A stretch of DNA of 64,000 nt from positions 75,269 to 139,268 of the forward strand of contig SFEA01000011.1 in the NCBI GenBank assembly GCA_004557385.1, written 5' to 3'. Position numbers and translations under genes: made by a program. Source of the stretch: Bacteroidales bacterium (GTDB lineage: Bacteria > Bacteroidota > Bacteroidia > Bacteroidales > Muribaculaceae). Under the pieces are notes generated by a model. That model was not told the origin of the DNA, ran no database searches, and was given only the letters and a program-made list of their open reading frames with translations. This document shows positions 35,533 through 45,329 of this stretch, in pieces; the first letter of the stretch is position 1, and each line of letters begins with the position of its first letter.

Positions 35533-36624
35533 TTATTTGATTTCGAAATACTCTTTGTAGCGGTCGTAGAGATGCCCGGCTTGAATGTAAGCCGATTGGG
35601 GGCTCATGAAGTGGCTGAATTCGAAGGTGATGGCTTTGTCGTAGCCGGCGCGCTTGGCGGCTTCGAGCTTCAGGCGCAGCTTGTCGAACTTGATGGGCAG
35701 GAACTTGATGGGCATGTCGCGGTCGAATGTCTCGGCATTGGTCCAGCATTGCATGCCGTAGCGGTCGGCAAGGCGCTTGTTCACCTCGAAGAATGCATCA
35801 AGCTCATCGTAGTCGATGTGCCCGTCCTGGAAGGCGCAGGCGTCAACCACGTCGTGTATGCCGTCGAAAATTTCGTTCCATTCTTTTTCGTGCTGTTCAA
35901 CGCTCACGGCATCGGCTTTTGAGAGAGCGCCGCCGCTTGCCATCACAGCCTTTTTGCCGTCAATCCACGGCGAGATGAATGTTGGCAGCCCGTTCGACAC
36001 GTCTTTGCATTGCTTGCCCATTGCGTGGAAAGCACTGATAGCGCCCTTGGTGGCACGGCTGATTTCGCCGCTGATATACCATCCGCCAAAGCTGCGGTGA
36101 CGCGAGCCGTAGCGTTGCCACACCTCGTCGATGACGTATTTGTTGTCCTCAATCTCCCACGAGAGGTCGCCGGTGTCCCAGTATCGGCCCGAGTCGTAGA
36201 GCCCGAAATAGAATTTCATGCCGTAGCGGTCGGCAAGAGTGAGAAACATTTCCAGGAGGTCTTGGCTTGGTCGGTAGCAGCCTTTCTTGATTAGGTAAGG
36301 CGATGGATAGGTGATGAATTTGCGGTAGCCCGAACGAATCATAATCACCGTGTCAATGCCAATGGCTTTCATGTTCTTAAAGTCCTGTTCCCATTCTTTC
36401 ACGCCCCAGTTTTGGTGCGGAATGTCGTGAGAAATCTCATCGAGGAAGGTGCCGGTGATTTTGAGTGCGCTATTGCGAGGCACACTCCAAAAGCTGTCGC
36501 TCTCGGTGGCAATTTGCGCTTTTTGTTCGTCGCTCAATCCGTTCATGCTCATCAGGGCAGGGGCTGTTGCTGCCGCTGCGCTTATCATGGCAAGGTCCTT
36601 TAAGAATTTTCGGCGGTCTGTCAT
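35533..36624 (-). CDS. DUF4434 barrel protein with twin-arginine signal, first gene of PUL 1
   Basis: 363 aa with a Tat-type N-terminus (DRRKFLKDLAMISAAAATAPA), uncommon among its neighbours, which have Sec or lipoprotein signals. DUF4434 barrel motifs: KITGTFLDEISHDIPHQNWG, AIGIDTVIMIRSGYR, FYFGLYDSGRYW, FGGWYISGEIS, LPTFISPWIDG and MQCWTNAETFDR. Carboxylates at YISGE and NAETF are candidate active-site residues. Same broad class as 16732-18213. It could be a glycosidase of unassigned family; no activity is proven. Confidence 0.7.
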   Translation of the reverse strand: MTDRRKFLKDLAMISAAAATAPALMSMNGLSDEQKAQIATESDSFWSVPRNSALKITGTFLDEISHDIPHQNWGVKEWEQDFKNMKAIGIDTVIMIRSGYRKFITYPSPYLIKKGCYRPSQDLLEMFLTLADRYGMKFYFGLYDSGRYWDTGDLSWEIEDNKYVIDEVWQRYGSRHRSFGGWYISGEISRATKGAISAFHAMGKQCKDVSNGLPTFISPWIDGKKAVMASGGALSKADAVSVEQHEKEWNEIFDGIHDVVDACAFQDGHIDYDELDAFFEVNKRLADRYGMQCWTNAETFDRDMPIKFLPIKFDKLRLKLEAAKRAGYDKAITFEFSHFMSPQSAYIQAGHLYDRYKEYFEIK

Positions 36625-37038
36625 GGTTATCCTGTTAGTTTATTGACGTTAGTGTTAAGTTAATATTCTTGTTTTCAACGGCCATACGCTTGTGTCTTTG
36701 GTGGCATTTGTCGATGCGGTATATTGCTTCATTGGTCGATTAATGCAACATTTTTGCACACTTAGCCATTAAGATACTTTGTCTGTGCCGATTTATGCAA
36801 CAAATATATAAACTATTTTTATAAATCACACTTTATTTCTAAAAAAAATTATTAATTCGGTAAAATTATTTTGCAATATTAATGAAAATCAGCGATGCGA
36901 AAGCCGAATATACCGATTTCCGCATCGCTTTCAATAAAGAATGTTAATATAAAACCTTTCATAAGAGCCTGTGGCTGATAGACTCTTTTTTCAAAATAAA
37001 GCACATTTCGGGCAACTGCCCATCAAGAGCCGCAGGTG
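36625..37038 (-). promoter_or_regulatory. Intergenic region: PUL 1 promoter motif and PUL 2 terminator
   Basis: Very AT-rich. A minus-strand -7-like TATATTTG (36808-36801) lies 177 nt upstream of the DUF4434 start and could drive PUL 1, though no TTTG is at -33. A short AGAGCCT/AGACTCT hairpin with TTTTTT (about 36965-36992) is also present. No gene is visible. Confidence 0.4.
36885..36929 (-). terminator. Terminator of the PUL 2 operon
   Basis: AGCGATGCG (36891-36899) pairs with CGCATCGCT (36921-36929), with an inner AAA/TTT extension across a bulge. On the minus strand it is followed by GATTTTCATTAATATT. Confidence 0.65.
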
Positions 37039-38733
37039 TTAAAACAGCTTAGTCTTGCGTGGGTTTATGCAAATGCCGAGTGCTTTGTCGGAGCTGTTTC
37101 CGAAGTGCTTGATTTCGCAGGCAGCGTAGTCGTAGTAATAGATGCCGGTGGGGTGGGTTTCGCCGTCGTCGGCAATGAATCCGAAGTAGACGTTGCCGGT
37201 TGCGTCGTCAACAGCAAATTGAGTGACGTAGAGCGCTTCGTAGCTTGCAGCGGTGCCGGCGGTTACGGCAGCCGACATCTTGAAGTACTTGGTGTGCTCG
37301 GTAACCGCCAAAGTGCTTTCGTAAGCCACTTTGGGGTATTGAGCGAAGCCTACGCCGGCAGCGCCTGAGGTGAGCCAGCAGTAGAAGTGGTTGCGCTTTT
37401 CGTCGAGGGCGAACGCCTTGCAGGTAGAGCCGCTAAGCAGCACCTCGGTGGGTGAAGCTTCGGTTTTGCCGATGTCTTCGGTTTTGAAGCGGAATATACC
37501 TGATGCGTTGTAGCACTTGGGCCACCAGAACACGCCGTCCTTGTCGTATGCCAGGGCAGTGTGCACGGCGCCGTAGGCGAGGCCGCGGTTGTAGTAGCCA
37601 AGGCTTTGGTTGCTGCAGAAGTAGGAGTCGGTGTTGCTGTTTACACGTGTTTCCTTCTTGCCGCGGTCGGTGAGGGCGATGGTGCTGAAGCCGGTGTTAC
37701 GGTCGTTATAATAAAGCTTGTCGCCGATGATGCATCCTGAGAACGGGTCGCTGAAAGCGTGTCCGCCCACGTTGCTGATTACCAGGTTGGCATATTTGCC
37801 GTCGGCGCTCATCACGGTGATTTTGCCGTCGCCGAGCACGCCGTCGTTATCCACTTGATAGCAGAAGTTCTTGCCGCAGTCGAGAATGTAGATGAAGTCT
37901 TGGTCGTCGACGGTGGCGAAGAGGATGTTTTGCGGAGTGACGCCGCTGCTCACGCCCATGTCGAATGGCAAGTTTTTGGTGCCTTCAGGCAGTTGCGATT
38001 CGTCGATTATCTTATAAGCCTTGATGTTTCCGCCGTAGCAAGCATAGTAGAGTGTAGGAGCTTCGATGTTTGCGCCCACTTGCACGTTGATGTAGGAGTC
38101 GGCAAGGCGACGGTTTTCGCCGTTGATGTCGAAGTAGGTTTGCACCTCGATTTTCTGCGAACCGATGTTGTTGAATTTCAGTTCGCCGGGGTTGTCGATG
38201 GTGCCGTCGTCGTGCGAGTAGCCCTCGAAAGTCTCGATAGGAGTTCCGTCGGCAAGGGTGGTGCCTTCAGGCATGTTCCACACATAGCGGCAGGTGAGGT
38301 TGTCGGGGTTAGGCAGTTCGATGCCCAGCTTGATTGACACGTCCTTGATGGTGACGATTTCGGCGCTCTGTTCAGCAACGCTGAGCATAGGCACGATGTC
38401 CATGATGAGGATGGGGTAGGTGCGGCTGCCCACGCCGTCGATGGTGAGGGTGACGTTGTAGCTGCCCGATTTTTCGTATTTGTGGGTCGGGTTAGCCTCG
38501 CTCGACGAGGTGCCGTCGCCAAAGTCCCAGTGCACGTTGCCTTGCTTCGACGATGTGTTGGTGAATTGCAGGGTCGAAACGTAGTAGAAGTCGGTGCTGT
38601 ATTCGTTGCCTTCAACTGCAAAAGCAAAGTCGACGTCCTTGCTTGGGAAGTTCTTGTAGTCGGGCTCGCTCTCCACGCAAGCCGAAGCTACTAATGCCAA
38701 AATGGCTATGAATAGAAATTTAATATTTTTCAT
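37039..38733 (-). CDS. PKD-domain lipoprotein with propeller-like C-terminus
   Basis: 564-aa lipoprotein from ATG 38733 (MKNIKFLFIAILALVASAC lipobox). A PKD domain (about 35-115) shows VHWDFGDGTSSSEANPTHKY. A second Ig-like region follows, then about 330 residues of repeated beta-strand motifs (YIYILDCGKNFCYQV, VFWWPKCYNASGIFRF) suggesting a beta-propeller. Last gene of PUL 2. Probably a surface glycan- or protein-binding component; no enzyme motif seen. Confidence 0.72.
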   Translation of the reverse strand: MKNIKFLFIAILALVASACVESEPDYKNFPSKDVDFAFAVEGNEYSTDFYYVSTLQFTNTSSKQGNVHWDFGDGTSSSEANPTHKYEKSGSYNVTLTIDGVGSRTYPILIMDIVPMLSVAEQSAEIVTIKDVSIKLGIELPNPDNLTCRYVWNMPEGTTLADGTPIETFEGYSHDDGTIDNPGELKFNNIGSQKIEVQTYFDINGENRRLADSYINVQVGANIEAPTLYYACYGGNIKAYKIIDESQLPEGTKNLPFDMGVSSGVTPQNILFATVDDQDFIYILDCGKNFCYQVDNDGVLGDGKITVMSADGKYANLVISNVGGHAFSDPFSGCIIGDKLYYNDRNTGFSTIALTDRGKKETRVNSNTDSYFCSNQSLGYYNRGLAYGAVHTALAYDKDGVFWWPKCYNASGIFRFKTEDIGKTEASPTEVLLSGSTCKAFALDEKRNHFYCWLTSGAAGVGFAQYPKVAYESTLAVTEHTKYFKMSAAVTAGTAASYEALYVTQFAVDDATGNVYFGFIADDGETHPTGIYYYDYAACEIKHFGNSSDKALGICINPRKTKLF

Positions 38734-38757
38734 AATGTGATTGGTTTTTGGCATTGA

Positions 38758-39834
38758 TTAGTTGAGTTCGATTGACTTAGTCTCGGTGTCGGTGCCAATT
38801 TTGCCTTTGGTGTCGACAACCTTGAACTTAGGAATAAGGGTGTAGGTGCGTGTGAACGAAATGGCGTACACCTTGTTTGTGCCGTCGTAAATCCAAGCGG
38901 TGAAAGGCACCAATTGCACGAGTTCTTTCCACAATGGCATGTATTCGTGGCGCACGCTTGTTACGGCACCGCCGGTGTTGTCGCTGTAGCGGCAGTAAAT
39001 CCAGTGCGGCGATTTGTAAACCGGGAACACCTTCGATGGGTCGATTCCGGCAGGAGCATCGTCTTTTGTGGCAATTTCGTGCTCCACGGTCACTGTGCCT
39101 TCGAGTGTGGCATAGTAGTAGTGGTCGATTATCTTGGTGTCGGGTTCAAACCACAGGTCGCCCTTGGTTTTGCCGGCTTCCTGCGAGTCGGAGAAAGGCA
39201 GTGGTTCAAGATTAGGATACTTGGCGTTCACTGCATCGAATTGCTCCTGAGTGTAGTCGTAGTTGAGGTAGAGCTGGCGCAATCCTTTCAGATAGGTGCT
39301 GTCGTTGGTGAGATATGCCACCATCTTGTCGCAGAAATTTTTCTGGAAGTCGGCAGGATAGTAGAGGTCGAATTTCTCTTGGTCCCAAGTGGCGGGCGAA
39401 TCCCAGTTGGTTGGGCTGAGGGTGCTCGATGTAGGGAAAGTGGCGTTGAGGTGATACTCGGTGCCTTCGAGAGTTGCCATGCTGTGAGGGTAGCTGCGCA
39501 GCATGTGGAAACCGCGCACGGTGTCGTTGAGGTTCACGGTTTGTGCATATGCAGGCGAGCTGATGAGTTTTTGCGTAGCTGCAGCGCTTTCGTTGCTGGT
39601 AATCATAGCCCACACCTCGCAGTGGTCGATAGAAGCGTCTTTTGCGGTGGTGTAGTATTTGGCAAGGAAAGCAGCCTCGTCGCCGGCTTTGCACACGGTG
39701 CTTGCCAGTTCCCACGAGGTGGTAGGCAAGATTTGTCCTATTTCCATCTTGTCGGCGAACGGGTCGTTCACGTCGCAGGATGTGGCAAGAATCAATCCGG
39801 CTGCCAGGAGTGCTATTTTGTTATATAATTTCAT
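38758..39834 (-). CDS. PUL 2 lipoprotein of unknown family
   Basis: 358-aa lipoprotein (LATSC, Cys20). I do not recognise the family. It has many aromatic residues (YYTTAKDAS, KFDLYYPADFQKNF, HYYYATLEG, SPHWIYCRY), consistent with carbohydrate or peptide binding. It lies between the SusD-like and PKD lipoprotein genes with 24- and 69-bp gaps, so it belongs to the SusCD operon, in the position often taken by SusE-like proteins. Confidence 0.65.
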   Translation of the reverse strand: MKLYNKIALLAAGLILATSCDVNDPFADKMEIGQILPTTSWELASTVCKAGDEAAFLAKYYTTAKDASIDHCEVWAMITSNESAAATQKLISSPAYAQTVNLNDTVRGFHMLRSYPHSMATLEGTEYHLNATFPTSSTLSPTNWDSPATWDQEKFDLYYPADFQKNFCDKMVAYLTNDSTYLKGLRQLYLNYDYTQEQFDAVNAKYPNLEPLPFSDSQEAGKTKGDLWFEPDTKIIDHYYYATLEGTVTVEHEIATKDDAPAGIDPSKVFPVYKSPHWIYCRYSDNTGGAVTSVRHEYMPLWKELVQLVPFTAWIYDGTNKVYAISFTRTYTLIPKFKVVDTKGKIGTDTETKSIELN

Positions 39835-39903
39835 AATTCTCTGTTTTCGTTGATTATGTTGAAATGATATTTTCTAAATAATTAGTGGACTTTCGGCTGA
39901 TGA

Positions 39904-41823
39904 TTATTCGCCGAGGGTTGAGCCTGCGGTGAGCGATTTCACTTCGCCGCGCGGTTGTGCCCAGATGAGCGGCTTTTGAATCCACTTGTAGTTGTTGTAG
40001 GCGCCAAGGCGCTCGAGTTCGGCACGGTTGTATTTAGCCTCGGTGTCGGGGTCTTGCGGGATGCGTTGCACCCAGAGGTTTTCTTTCTCCTCGTCGGTGA
40101 GGCCGTCAATCCAGTAGGCTGCGTAGAGGTTGTAGGGACGACGCAGGCTTGGATAAACAATTTCGTTGGCGTCGCCGATGCCGTAGTTGTTGCGCTTGTT
40201 TGAGAAGTGGTAGCGGCGCATGTCGGTGAACTGTTCAGGCTGCATGTACATTGCAATGTACTTCTGAGTCATGAGGTCGTAGAGGCTGTAGTTGGCTTCT
40301 TCGAAGAACCAGTGCTCGTTGCCGCGTTCGCTAACCGGGCGCACGTACACAATTTTCTTGTTTCGCTTGATGATGTAGTATTCTTCGTTGTTGAGGAATG
40401 CGTTCATCTGAGCGTCCCAATATTCCTTGGTGGTGTAGCCGGGTTTGCCTTCCTCGGCGTTGCCTGGATATTTGTCGTCGGTTTCGGAGTCGTACTTGCT
40501 GTTAGGATATTCGCTGAAGAAGAAGTCGAGGTGACGTTGGATGTTGTTCTCGGTTGCTTCTTTTGCAAGTTGGCAAGCCACGGCTTTGTTACCCTTCCAG
40601 TATTCGGCTTCGGCTTTGATGAAATAGAGCTCTTCCATGGTGAAGATTGGGTTGTAGCCCTTTCCGGAGTTCGAGCCTGCGTAAGCGCCCATATACAGTT
40701 TGGGGAAGTGGTCGGTTTTGTAGGATGTACCGCAGCCGATGTTGTTTTCGAGCGAGCGGAGGCGCACTATTGCGTCGCCCTCCGGGCCCTTGCGAGGAAT
40801 CATGAGCAAAGCCGAGCGCGGGTCGTTGGCATAGCCTTCCTTGCTGTTAGAGAATTCGGCGTTGTAAGAGCCTTCGAGGTTCGAACCCACAGCGAGTAGA
40901 CCCATGCAGTCGACGAGGAAGTATTTCGATGGCACAGCGTCGTCGAGCTTGTTGTCGCGCGACTCCCAACCGTTGATTTTAGGTTGAGCGGCGCTCCACA
41001 CGTTGTTTTGCTCGTTGGTTCCGCCGTCGAAGTTATAGCGGGGTTCGTTGCCGAACCAGGCGCCGTAGAGCAGGTCGCCTGAGCGCCATTGATTGATGGC
41101 AGCGTCGGCAGCGTCGATAATCTTCTGGCAGGTTTGAGCCGAGGTGTCGATGTTAGGCAGATTGCGCAGCAGCAGGCGAGCCTTGATGGCGTAAACCAGA
41201 CCTTTCCATTTGTTGAGGTCGCCGCCATAGATGCGGTCCTGCGTGATGTCGATGCGTTGGTTGCTTGGGCTTTGAGTGTATTCGGGGTTCTCGTAGTCGG
41301 CAATCAGAGCGTCGATTTCGCGGAACATCCAGTCGTAAACGGTGGCTTCGTTGTCGTAGGTCGGGCTGTTCGACTTGTAGGCGTCGGTGAGAGGCATGTC
41401 GCCGAACATGTCAACGGTGAGCTGCATCGACAGCAGGCGAATGGTGCGAGCGATGAGTCCGTAGTTATACGATTTCGAGCTTTCCGACTTTTCGATAAGG
41501 CGGTTCACGTTGTTTCCGATGTCGAAGTAGTGGCGGCGCCATTGCGGATGGCGGTTCATTGTAAGGAATTCCCACTCGCTTTTGTAGGAATAGGTTCCGA
41601 TTGCGCTTTTGCCGGTGGTGGTGAGGCATTGCGACAGGTAGGAGTAGTATTCGGCGTGGTCGTAGGTGATTTGCTGAGCATAGAACACCACCACGGGCAG
41701 CCCTGTCTGCATGGTCACCTCGTGAGCGCGGTCGGGATTGATGTTGTCGTCGAGCATGTCGGTGCAGCTTGCGGCGCCAAGGCATACAATCAATGATGCG
41801 AATATATATTTTAGTTTATTCAT
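39904..41823 (-). CDS. SusD-like surface lipoprotein of PUL 2
   Basis: 639-aa lipoprotein (GAASC lipobox, Cys20) with CTDMLDDNINPDRAHEVTM, a SusD-like_2/SusD_RagB-type N-terminus. Helical repeats include IARTIRLLSMQLTVDMFGDMP and KWKGLVYAIKARLLLRN, the usual SusD TPR-like region. A late TMEELYFIKAEAEYWKG motif is also typical. Gene lies 17 bp after SusC. Longer than the PUL 1 SusD and only distantly similar to it, suggesting a different ligand. Confidence 0.9.
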   Translation of the reverse strand: MNKLKYIFASLIVCLGAASCTDMLDDNINPDRAHEVTMQTGLPVVVFYAQQITYDHAEYYSYLSQCLTTTGKSAIGTYSYKSEWEFLTMNRHPQWRRHYFDIGNNVNRLIEKSESSKSYNYGLIARTIRLLSMQLTVDMFGDMPLTDAYKSNSPTYDNEATVYDWMFREIDALIADYENPEYTQSPSNQRIDITQDRIYGGDLNKWKGLVYAIKARLLLRNLPNIDTSAQTCQKIIDAADAAINQWRSGDLLYGAWFGNEPRYNFDGGTNEQNNVWSAAQPKINGWESRDNKLDDAVPSKYFLVDCMGLLAVGSNLEGSYNAEFSNSKEGYANDPRSALLMIPRKGPEGDAIVRLRSLENNIGCGTSYKTDHFPKLYMGAYAGSNSGKGYNPIFTMEELYFIKAEAEYWKGNKAVACQLAKEATENNIQRHLDFFFSEYPNSKYDSETDDKYPGNAEEGKPGYTTKEYWDAQMNAFLNNEEYYIIKRNKKIVYVRPVSERGNEHWFFEEANYSLYDLMTQKYIAMYMQPEQFTDMRRYHFSNKRNNYGIGDANEIVYPSLRRPYNLYAAYWIDGLTDEEKENLWVQRIPQDPDTEAKYNRAELERLGAYNNYKWIQKPLIWAQPRGEVKSLTAGSTLGE

Positions 41824-41840
41824 GATTCAATAATACTGAT

Positions 41841-44800
41841 TTAGAATGTTGCTTTCACTGAGAGGTTGAAACTGCGTGTCTTGGGCACACCGTAGCGGTC
41901 GAAGCCGCCCGAGCCTGAACCGTAGGCGCTGCCCGATTCGGTAACTTGCGGGTCGGAGCCTGAATACTTGGTGAGCAAGAACAGGTTGCGGCCGGTGAGG
42001 GTGACGTTGAGGCCCTTAACCGGGCAGTTGTGTGCAAGCAGTTTCGAGAGGTCGTAGCCCAGGGTGACATAGCTCAAGCGGATGTATGAGCCGTCCTCGA
42101 TGAAGTTCGACGACACCGGATAGAAATAGGTGTTGATGAAAGTCTGGTCGAGGATGATTGGGGTGGTGTTAGGCGAGTAAGTGCCGTCGCCGTTAGCCAC
42201 AACGCCTTTGAACACCACTTCGCGGTTGCGATACTTGTCGAGCAAGTGGTGTTGACCGTTGGAGATGAGGCTCGAGCCGGTGATGTTGACCACGTCGCCA
42301 CCGCAGCGACCGTCGAAGAGGAATCCGAAGGTGAGGTCGCGGAAGCGGAAGTTCGAACCGAGGCCGAGCATAAAGTCGGGCTCGCGGTTGCCAATGTAGA
42401 GTTGCTTTGAGGTGTTAACCAATGGATAGCCGTTCTCGTTGCACACCACATTGCCTTGCGGGTCGCGAACATAGTCCTTACCGGTGATACCGGTGGTAGA
42501 GCCGCCGAGGAATGCAGTAGGATAGATGCCGCCGTAGTTGGTGCCGTCGATTTGCTTGATTTGGTCAGGCAGCGACTTCACTTTGCCGCGGTTGAGCGAG
42601 AAGTTGGCAGTGAGAGTCCAGTCGAAATCTTTAGTCTTGAAGATGTCCTGGTTGAGAGTGGCTTCGATACCGTAGTTCTCAATGCTACCCTCGTTGCGAG
42701 TTTGCAGAATCATACCGGCAGCAGGCGAAACGCGCACGGTTACAATCTGGTTGTCGACGGTGGTAGAGTAGTAAGCCACGTCGAGGCGTGTGCGGTTCTT
42801 GAAGAAGCGCAGGTCGGCGCCGATTTCCCACGACGAAGTCATTTCAGGCTCGAGGTTGAGCGCCTTGCCTACAGTAGGGTCGATGCCCCAACCGCCGTCG
42901 GGGAAGCTCGACCAGTTCTTGAATGTGTCGGAGAACTTGTATGGGGTGCAGCTCTTGCCCACCTTAGCCCAGTTGCCGCGAATCTTACCGTAGGAGAACC
43001 AGCTGTTTTGCAGATGAAGCAGTTCGGAGAAGATGAAACCGCCGGTCACCGAAGGATAGAAATATGTGCAGTCGACTTGACGCAGAGTCGACGAGCCGTC
43101 GAGGCGTCCGGTTACCGACACTTGTGCAATGCCGCGATAGTCGAATCGCAATTCGCCGAAGTAGCCGAATTTGTTCCAATTCGAGTGGTTGAGATACATG
43201 TAGTAGCTCGACGACGACGAGTTGGTGAATGTAGACGGGTCGACGTTCTGGAAGCTGTAGAAATCACCTTCGAGCATGAATCGTTGACCAGCCATCTGAG
43301 CGCTCAGCGATTTGTAGTTCGACCAGTCGATACCAAACAGCACGTTGATGTTGAGGTCGCGGAACAGTTCGCGCTGATAAGTGGCGAGGAATTGCGCATT
43401 GAAGCGTTCGCTGCGCGAGGGTTGGAAGGTGTAAGAACCGAATTTAAAGGCATAGTCGGCAAGGAACGATGCTTCGGGGTCGGTGAATTGGCTTTCGCGG
43501 AAGCGAGGCACCACGGCAGCGTCGTACATCGAGTAGCCCTTGTCGTAGCTCACTTTGCCGGTGAACACGAGGTCCTTGATTGGCTCATACGATATTTGTC
43601 CGTTGAGCATGATGCGAGTGTTGGTGGTTTCGCTCTTGTCCTTATATCGTCCGAAGTAAGGCGAAATGGTGGCAGAGATGCGTTGGTCCTCGGGCAGCTC
43701 GTCCCAATGGTCGTAGCGAGCCTCCCAGTTGGGCAGTCCTTCGAGGGTCTGATAGTCAGCCATGTTTTTGTTGATGCCCCAAGCGTAGATTGTCGACATT
43801 GAGTTGCCAAAGCCGCGTGCGGTGCTTTCCTTGAAGCTGGTGGTGAGTTGAATCTTCACCTTGTCGGATGGTTCGAACTGACCTTTAATGAACACGTTGA
43901 TTTGGTCGCGGTGGTCCTTGGGCACGATACCTTCGTTTTTCTGGTAAGAAACCGAAGCGTAGGCGTTAGCCTTGGTGGTGCCGCCGGTCATCGATACGTC
44001 ATATTTTTGCAGGAATCCCGTTTTCAGGAAGTCGCCCACGTTGTCGTAGGTCTGCTCGCCGGCAGCCAGAGGAGCGCCCCATCCGCCACCGCCTGCATTC
44101 TTCACGTAGAAGCCCTTGGTGCCCGGAGCATAGCTGCTTTGAATCTTAGGTACGCGCGTAGCGTTCGACACCTCGAGCATGGCGTTTGCAGTGACTTGCA
44201 TCTTGCCTTCCTTTGCGCTCTTGGTTACAATCATGATAACGCCGTTGGCAGCTTCCTGGCCGTAGAGCGCCGAAGCGGCAGCGCCCTTGAGCACCGACAT
44301 CGACTGGATGTCGTTAGGGTTGATGTCGGTGAGCGACGAGCCTCCGCCACGCACCGGCACACCGTCGATGATGATGAGCGGTTCGTTGTTTTGCGAGGTG
44401 TTGATTGACGAGATTGCGCGAATCTGAATTGTCTGCGAAGCGTTAGGCGAGCCGCCTGTGCTGAGAATCTGCAGACCCGACACCTTGCCTTGCAACGTGC
44501 TTGCCAGGTTGTTCGACACACCCGCCGAAATCTCGTTGGAGTCGAGCGACTGAACAGCAAAGTTCAGCTTCTTTTTTTCTTGTGTTTGACCCATGGCAGT
44601 CACAACCACCTCGCCAAGCACCTTGGCGTCGTCCTTCATGACGATGTTTAGCGATTGTTGTTTGCCGATTTTCACGTTTTGTTGCAGCATACCCACATTT
44701 GTGATGGTGAGGATGTCGCCTTCCTTAACCTCAATCGAGAATTTGCCGTCGAGGTCGGTAGCCACGCCGCGTTGGGTTCCTTTCACCATAACGGTTGCGC

Positions 44801-44909
44801 CGATAACGGGTTCGTTATCGGTTTCCGAAATGATGACACCCGTAACTACACGAGCATAACCAGCCACCGCAAGTAGGGACATTAGAATAAGCAATAGCTG
44901 TTTTTTCAT
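41841..44909 (-). CDS. SusC-like TonB-dependent transporter of PUL 2
   Basis: 1022 aa from ATG 44909 (MKKQLLLILMSLLAVAGYA signal peptide); the upstream ATG at 44942 would add an uncharged prefix. Carboxypeptidase-like domain (VVTGVIISETDNEPVIGATV), plug with LGEVVVTAMGQTQEKKKL and IIIDGVPVRGGG, LYGQEAANGVIMIVTKSAK, then a barrel ending RSFNLSVKATF. No STN domain. A -7-like TACATTTG lies upstream on the minus strand. Confidence 0.95.
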   Translation of the reverse strand: MKKQLLLILMSLLAVAGYARVVTGVIISETDNEPVIGATVMVKGTQRGVATDLDGKFSIEVKEGDILTITNVGMLQQNVKIGKQQSLNIVMKDDAKVLGEVVVTAMGQTQEKKKLNFAVQSLDSNEISAGVSNNLASTLQGKVSGLQILSTGGSPNASQTIQIRAISSINTSQNNEPLIIIDGVPVRGGGSSLTDINPNDIQSMSVLKGAAASALYGQEAANGVIMIVTKSAKEGKMQVTANAMLEVSNATRVPKIQSSYAPGTKGFYVKNAGGGGWGAPLAAGEQTYDNVGDFLKTGFLQKYDVSMTGGTTKANAYASVSYQKNEGIVPKDHRDQINVFIKGQFEPSDKVKIQLTTSFKESTARGFGNSMSTIYAWGINKNMADYQTLEGLPNWEARYDHWDELPEDQRISATISPYFGRYKDKSETTNTRIMLNGQISYEPIKDLVFTGKVSYDKGYSMYDAAVVPRFRESQFTDPEASFLADYAFKFGSYTFQPSRSERFNAQFLATYQRELFRDLNINVLFGIDWSNYKSLSAQMAGQRFMLEGDFYSFQNVDPSTFTNSSSSSYYMYLNHSNWNKFGYFGELRFDYRGIAQVSVTGRLDGSSTLRQVDCTYFYPSVTGGFIFSELLHLQNSWFSYGKIRGNWAKVGKSCTPYKFSDTFKNWSSFPDGGWGIDPTVGKALNLEPEMTSSWEIGADLRFFKNRTRLDVAYYSTTVDNQIVTVRVSPAAGMILQTRNEGSIENYGIEATLNQDIFKTKDFDWTLTANFSLNRGKVKSLPDQIKQIDGTNYGGIYPTAFLGGSTTGITGKDYVRDPQGNVVCNENGYPLVNTSKQLYIGNREPDFMLGLGSNFRFRDLTFGFLFDGRCGGDVVNITGSSLISNGQHHLLDKYRNREVVFKGVVANGDGTYSPNTTPIILDQTFINTYFYPVSSNFIEDGSYIRLSYVTLGYDLSKLLAHNCPVKGLNVTLTGRNLFLLTKYSGSDPQVTESGSAYGSGSGGFDRYGVPKTRSFNLSVKATF

Positions 44910-45329
44910 AATTATTATAGCGTTTAATTGTTTATGTATCAATGGTTTATGACAATTGGCGTTGAAGCTTATTGTTAATTGGTTTTGGGCATACGGGCGC
45001 TATTTCCCCATATCCGCTCACAAATGTAGCATATTAATTCATAAAAAATATGAATACAAGTGTTAATGATTATTAAACATATGTTCGAGCCAGTTTTATG
45101 TAGGATAAAAAAAAGGTTGCTGAATGTGAATTACGGCAATTTTGCAACCGACTATTACGCTGTTTCAGAAGCGAATTGATACATGCAATAATGATAAAAG
45201 TGCTGAAAATAGGTTAAAGAAATTTAAATAGCCGTGTGCGGCCGCTGTTGATTAGAATTTGTTTAGTATCTTTCCGTGATTTTTTATACCAATTTTTATC
45301 ATAAACCATTTTTTTGAAGACTATCAGAG
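44910..45329. promoter_or_regulatory. Divergent intergenic region between PUL 2 and the GHL10 gene
   Basis: AT-rich, no gene. On the minus strand TACATTTG (45028-45021) is a -7 match for PUL 2, without a clear -33. On the plus strand TATCTTTC (45267-45274) is one base off the -7 consensus and could serve the 45330 gene. Confidence 0.4.

Noticed and set aside
36885..36992. Small RNA between PUL 1 and PUL 2
   Set aside because: The hairpins are better explained as operon terminators; no separate promoter is convincing.
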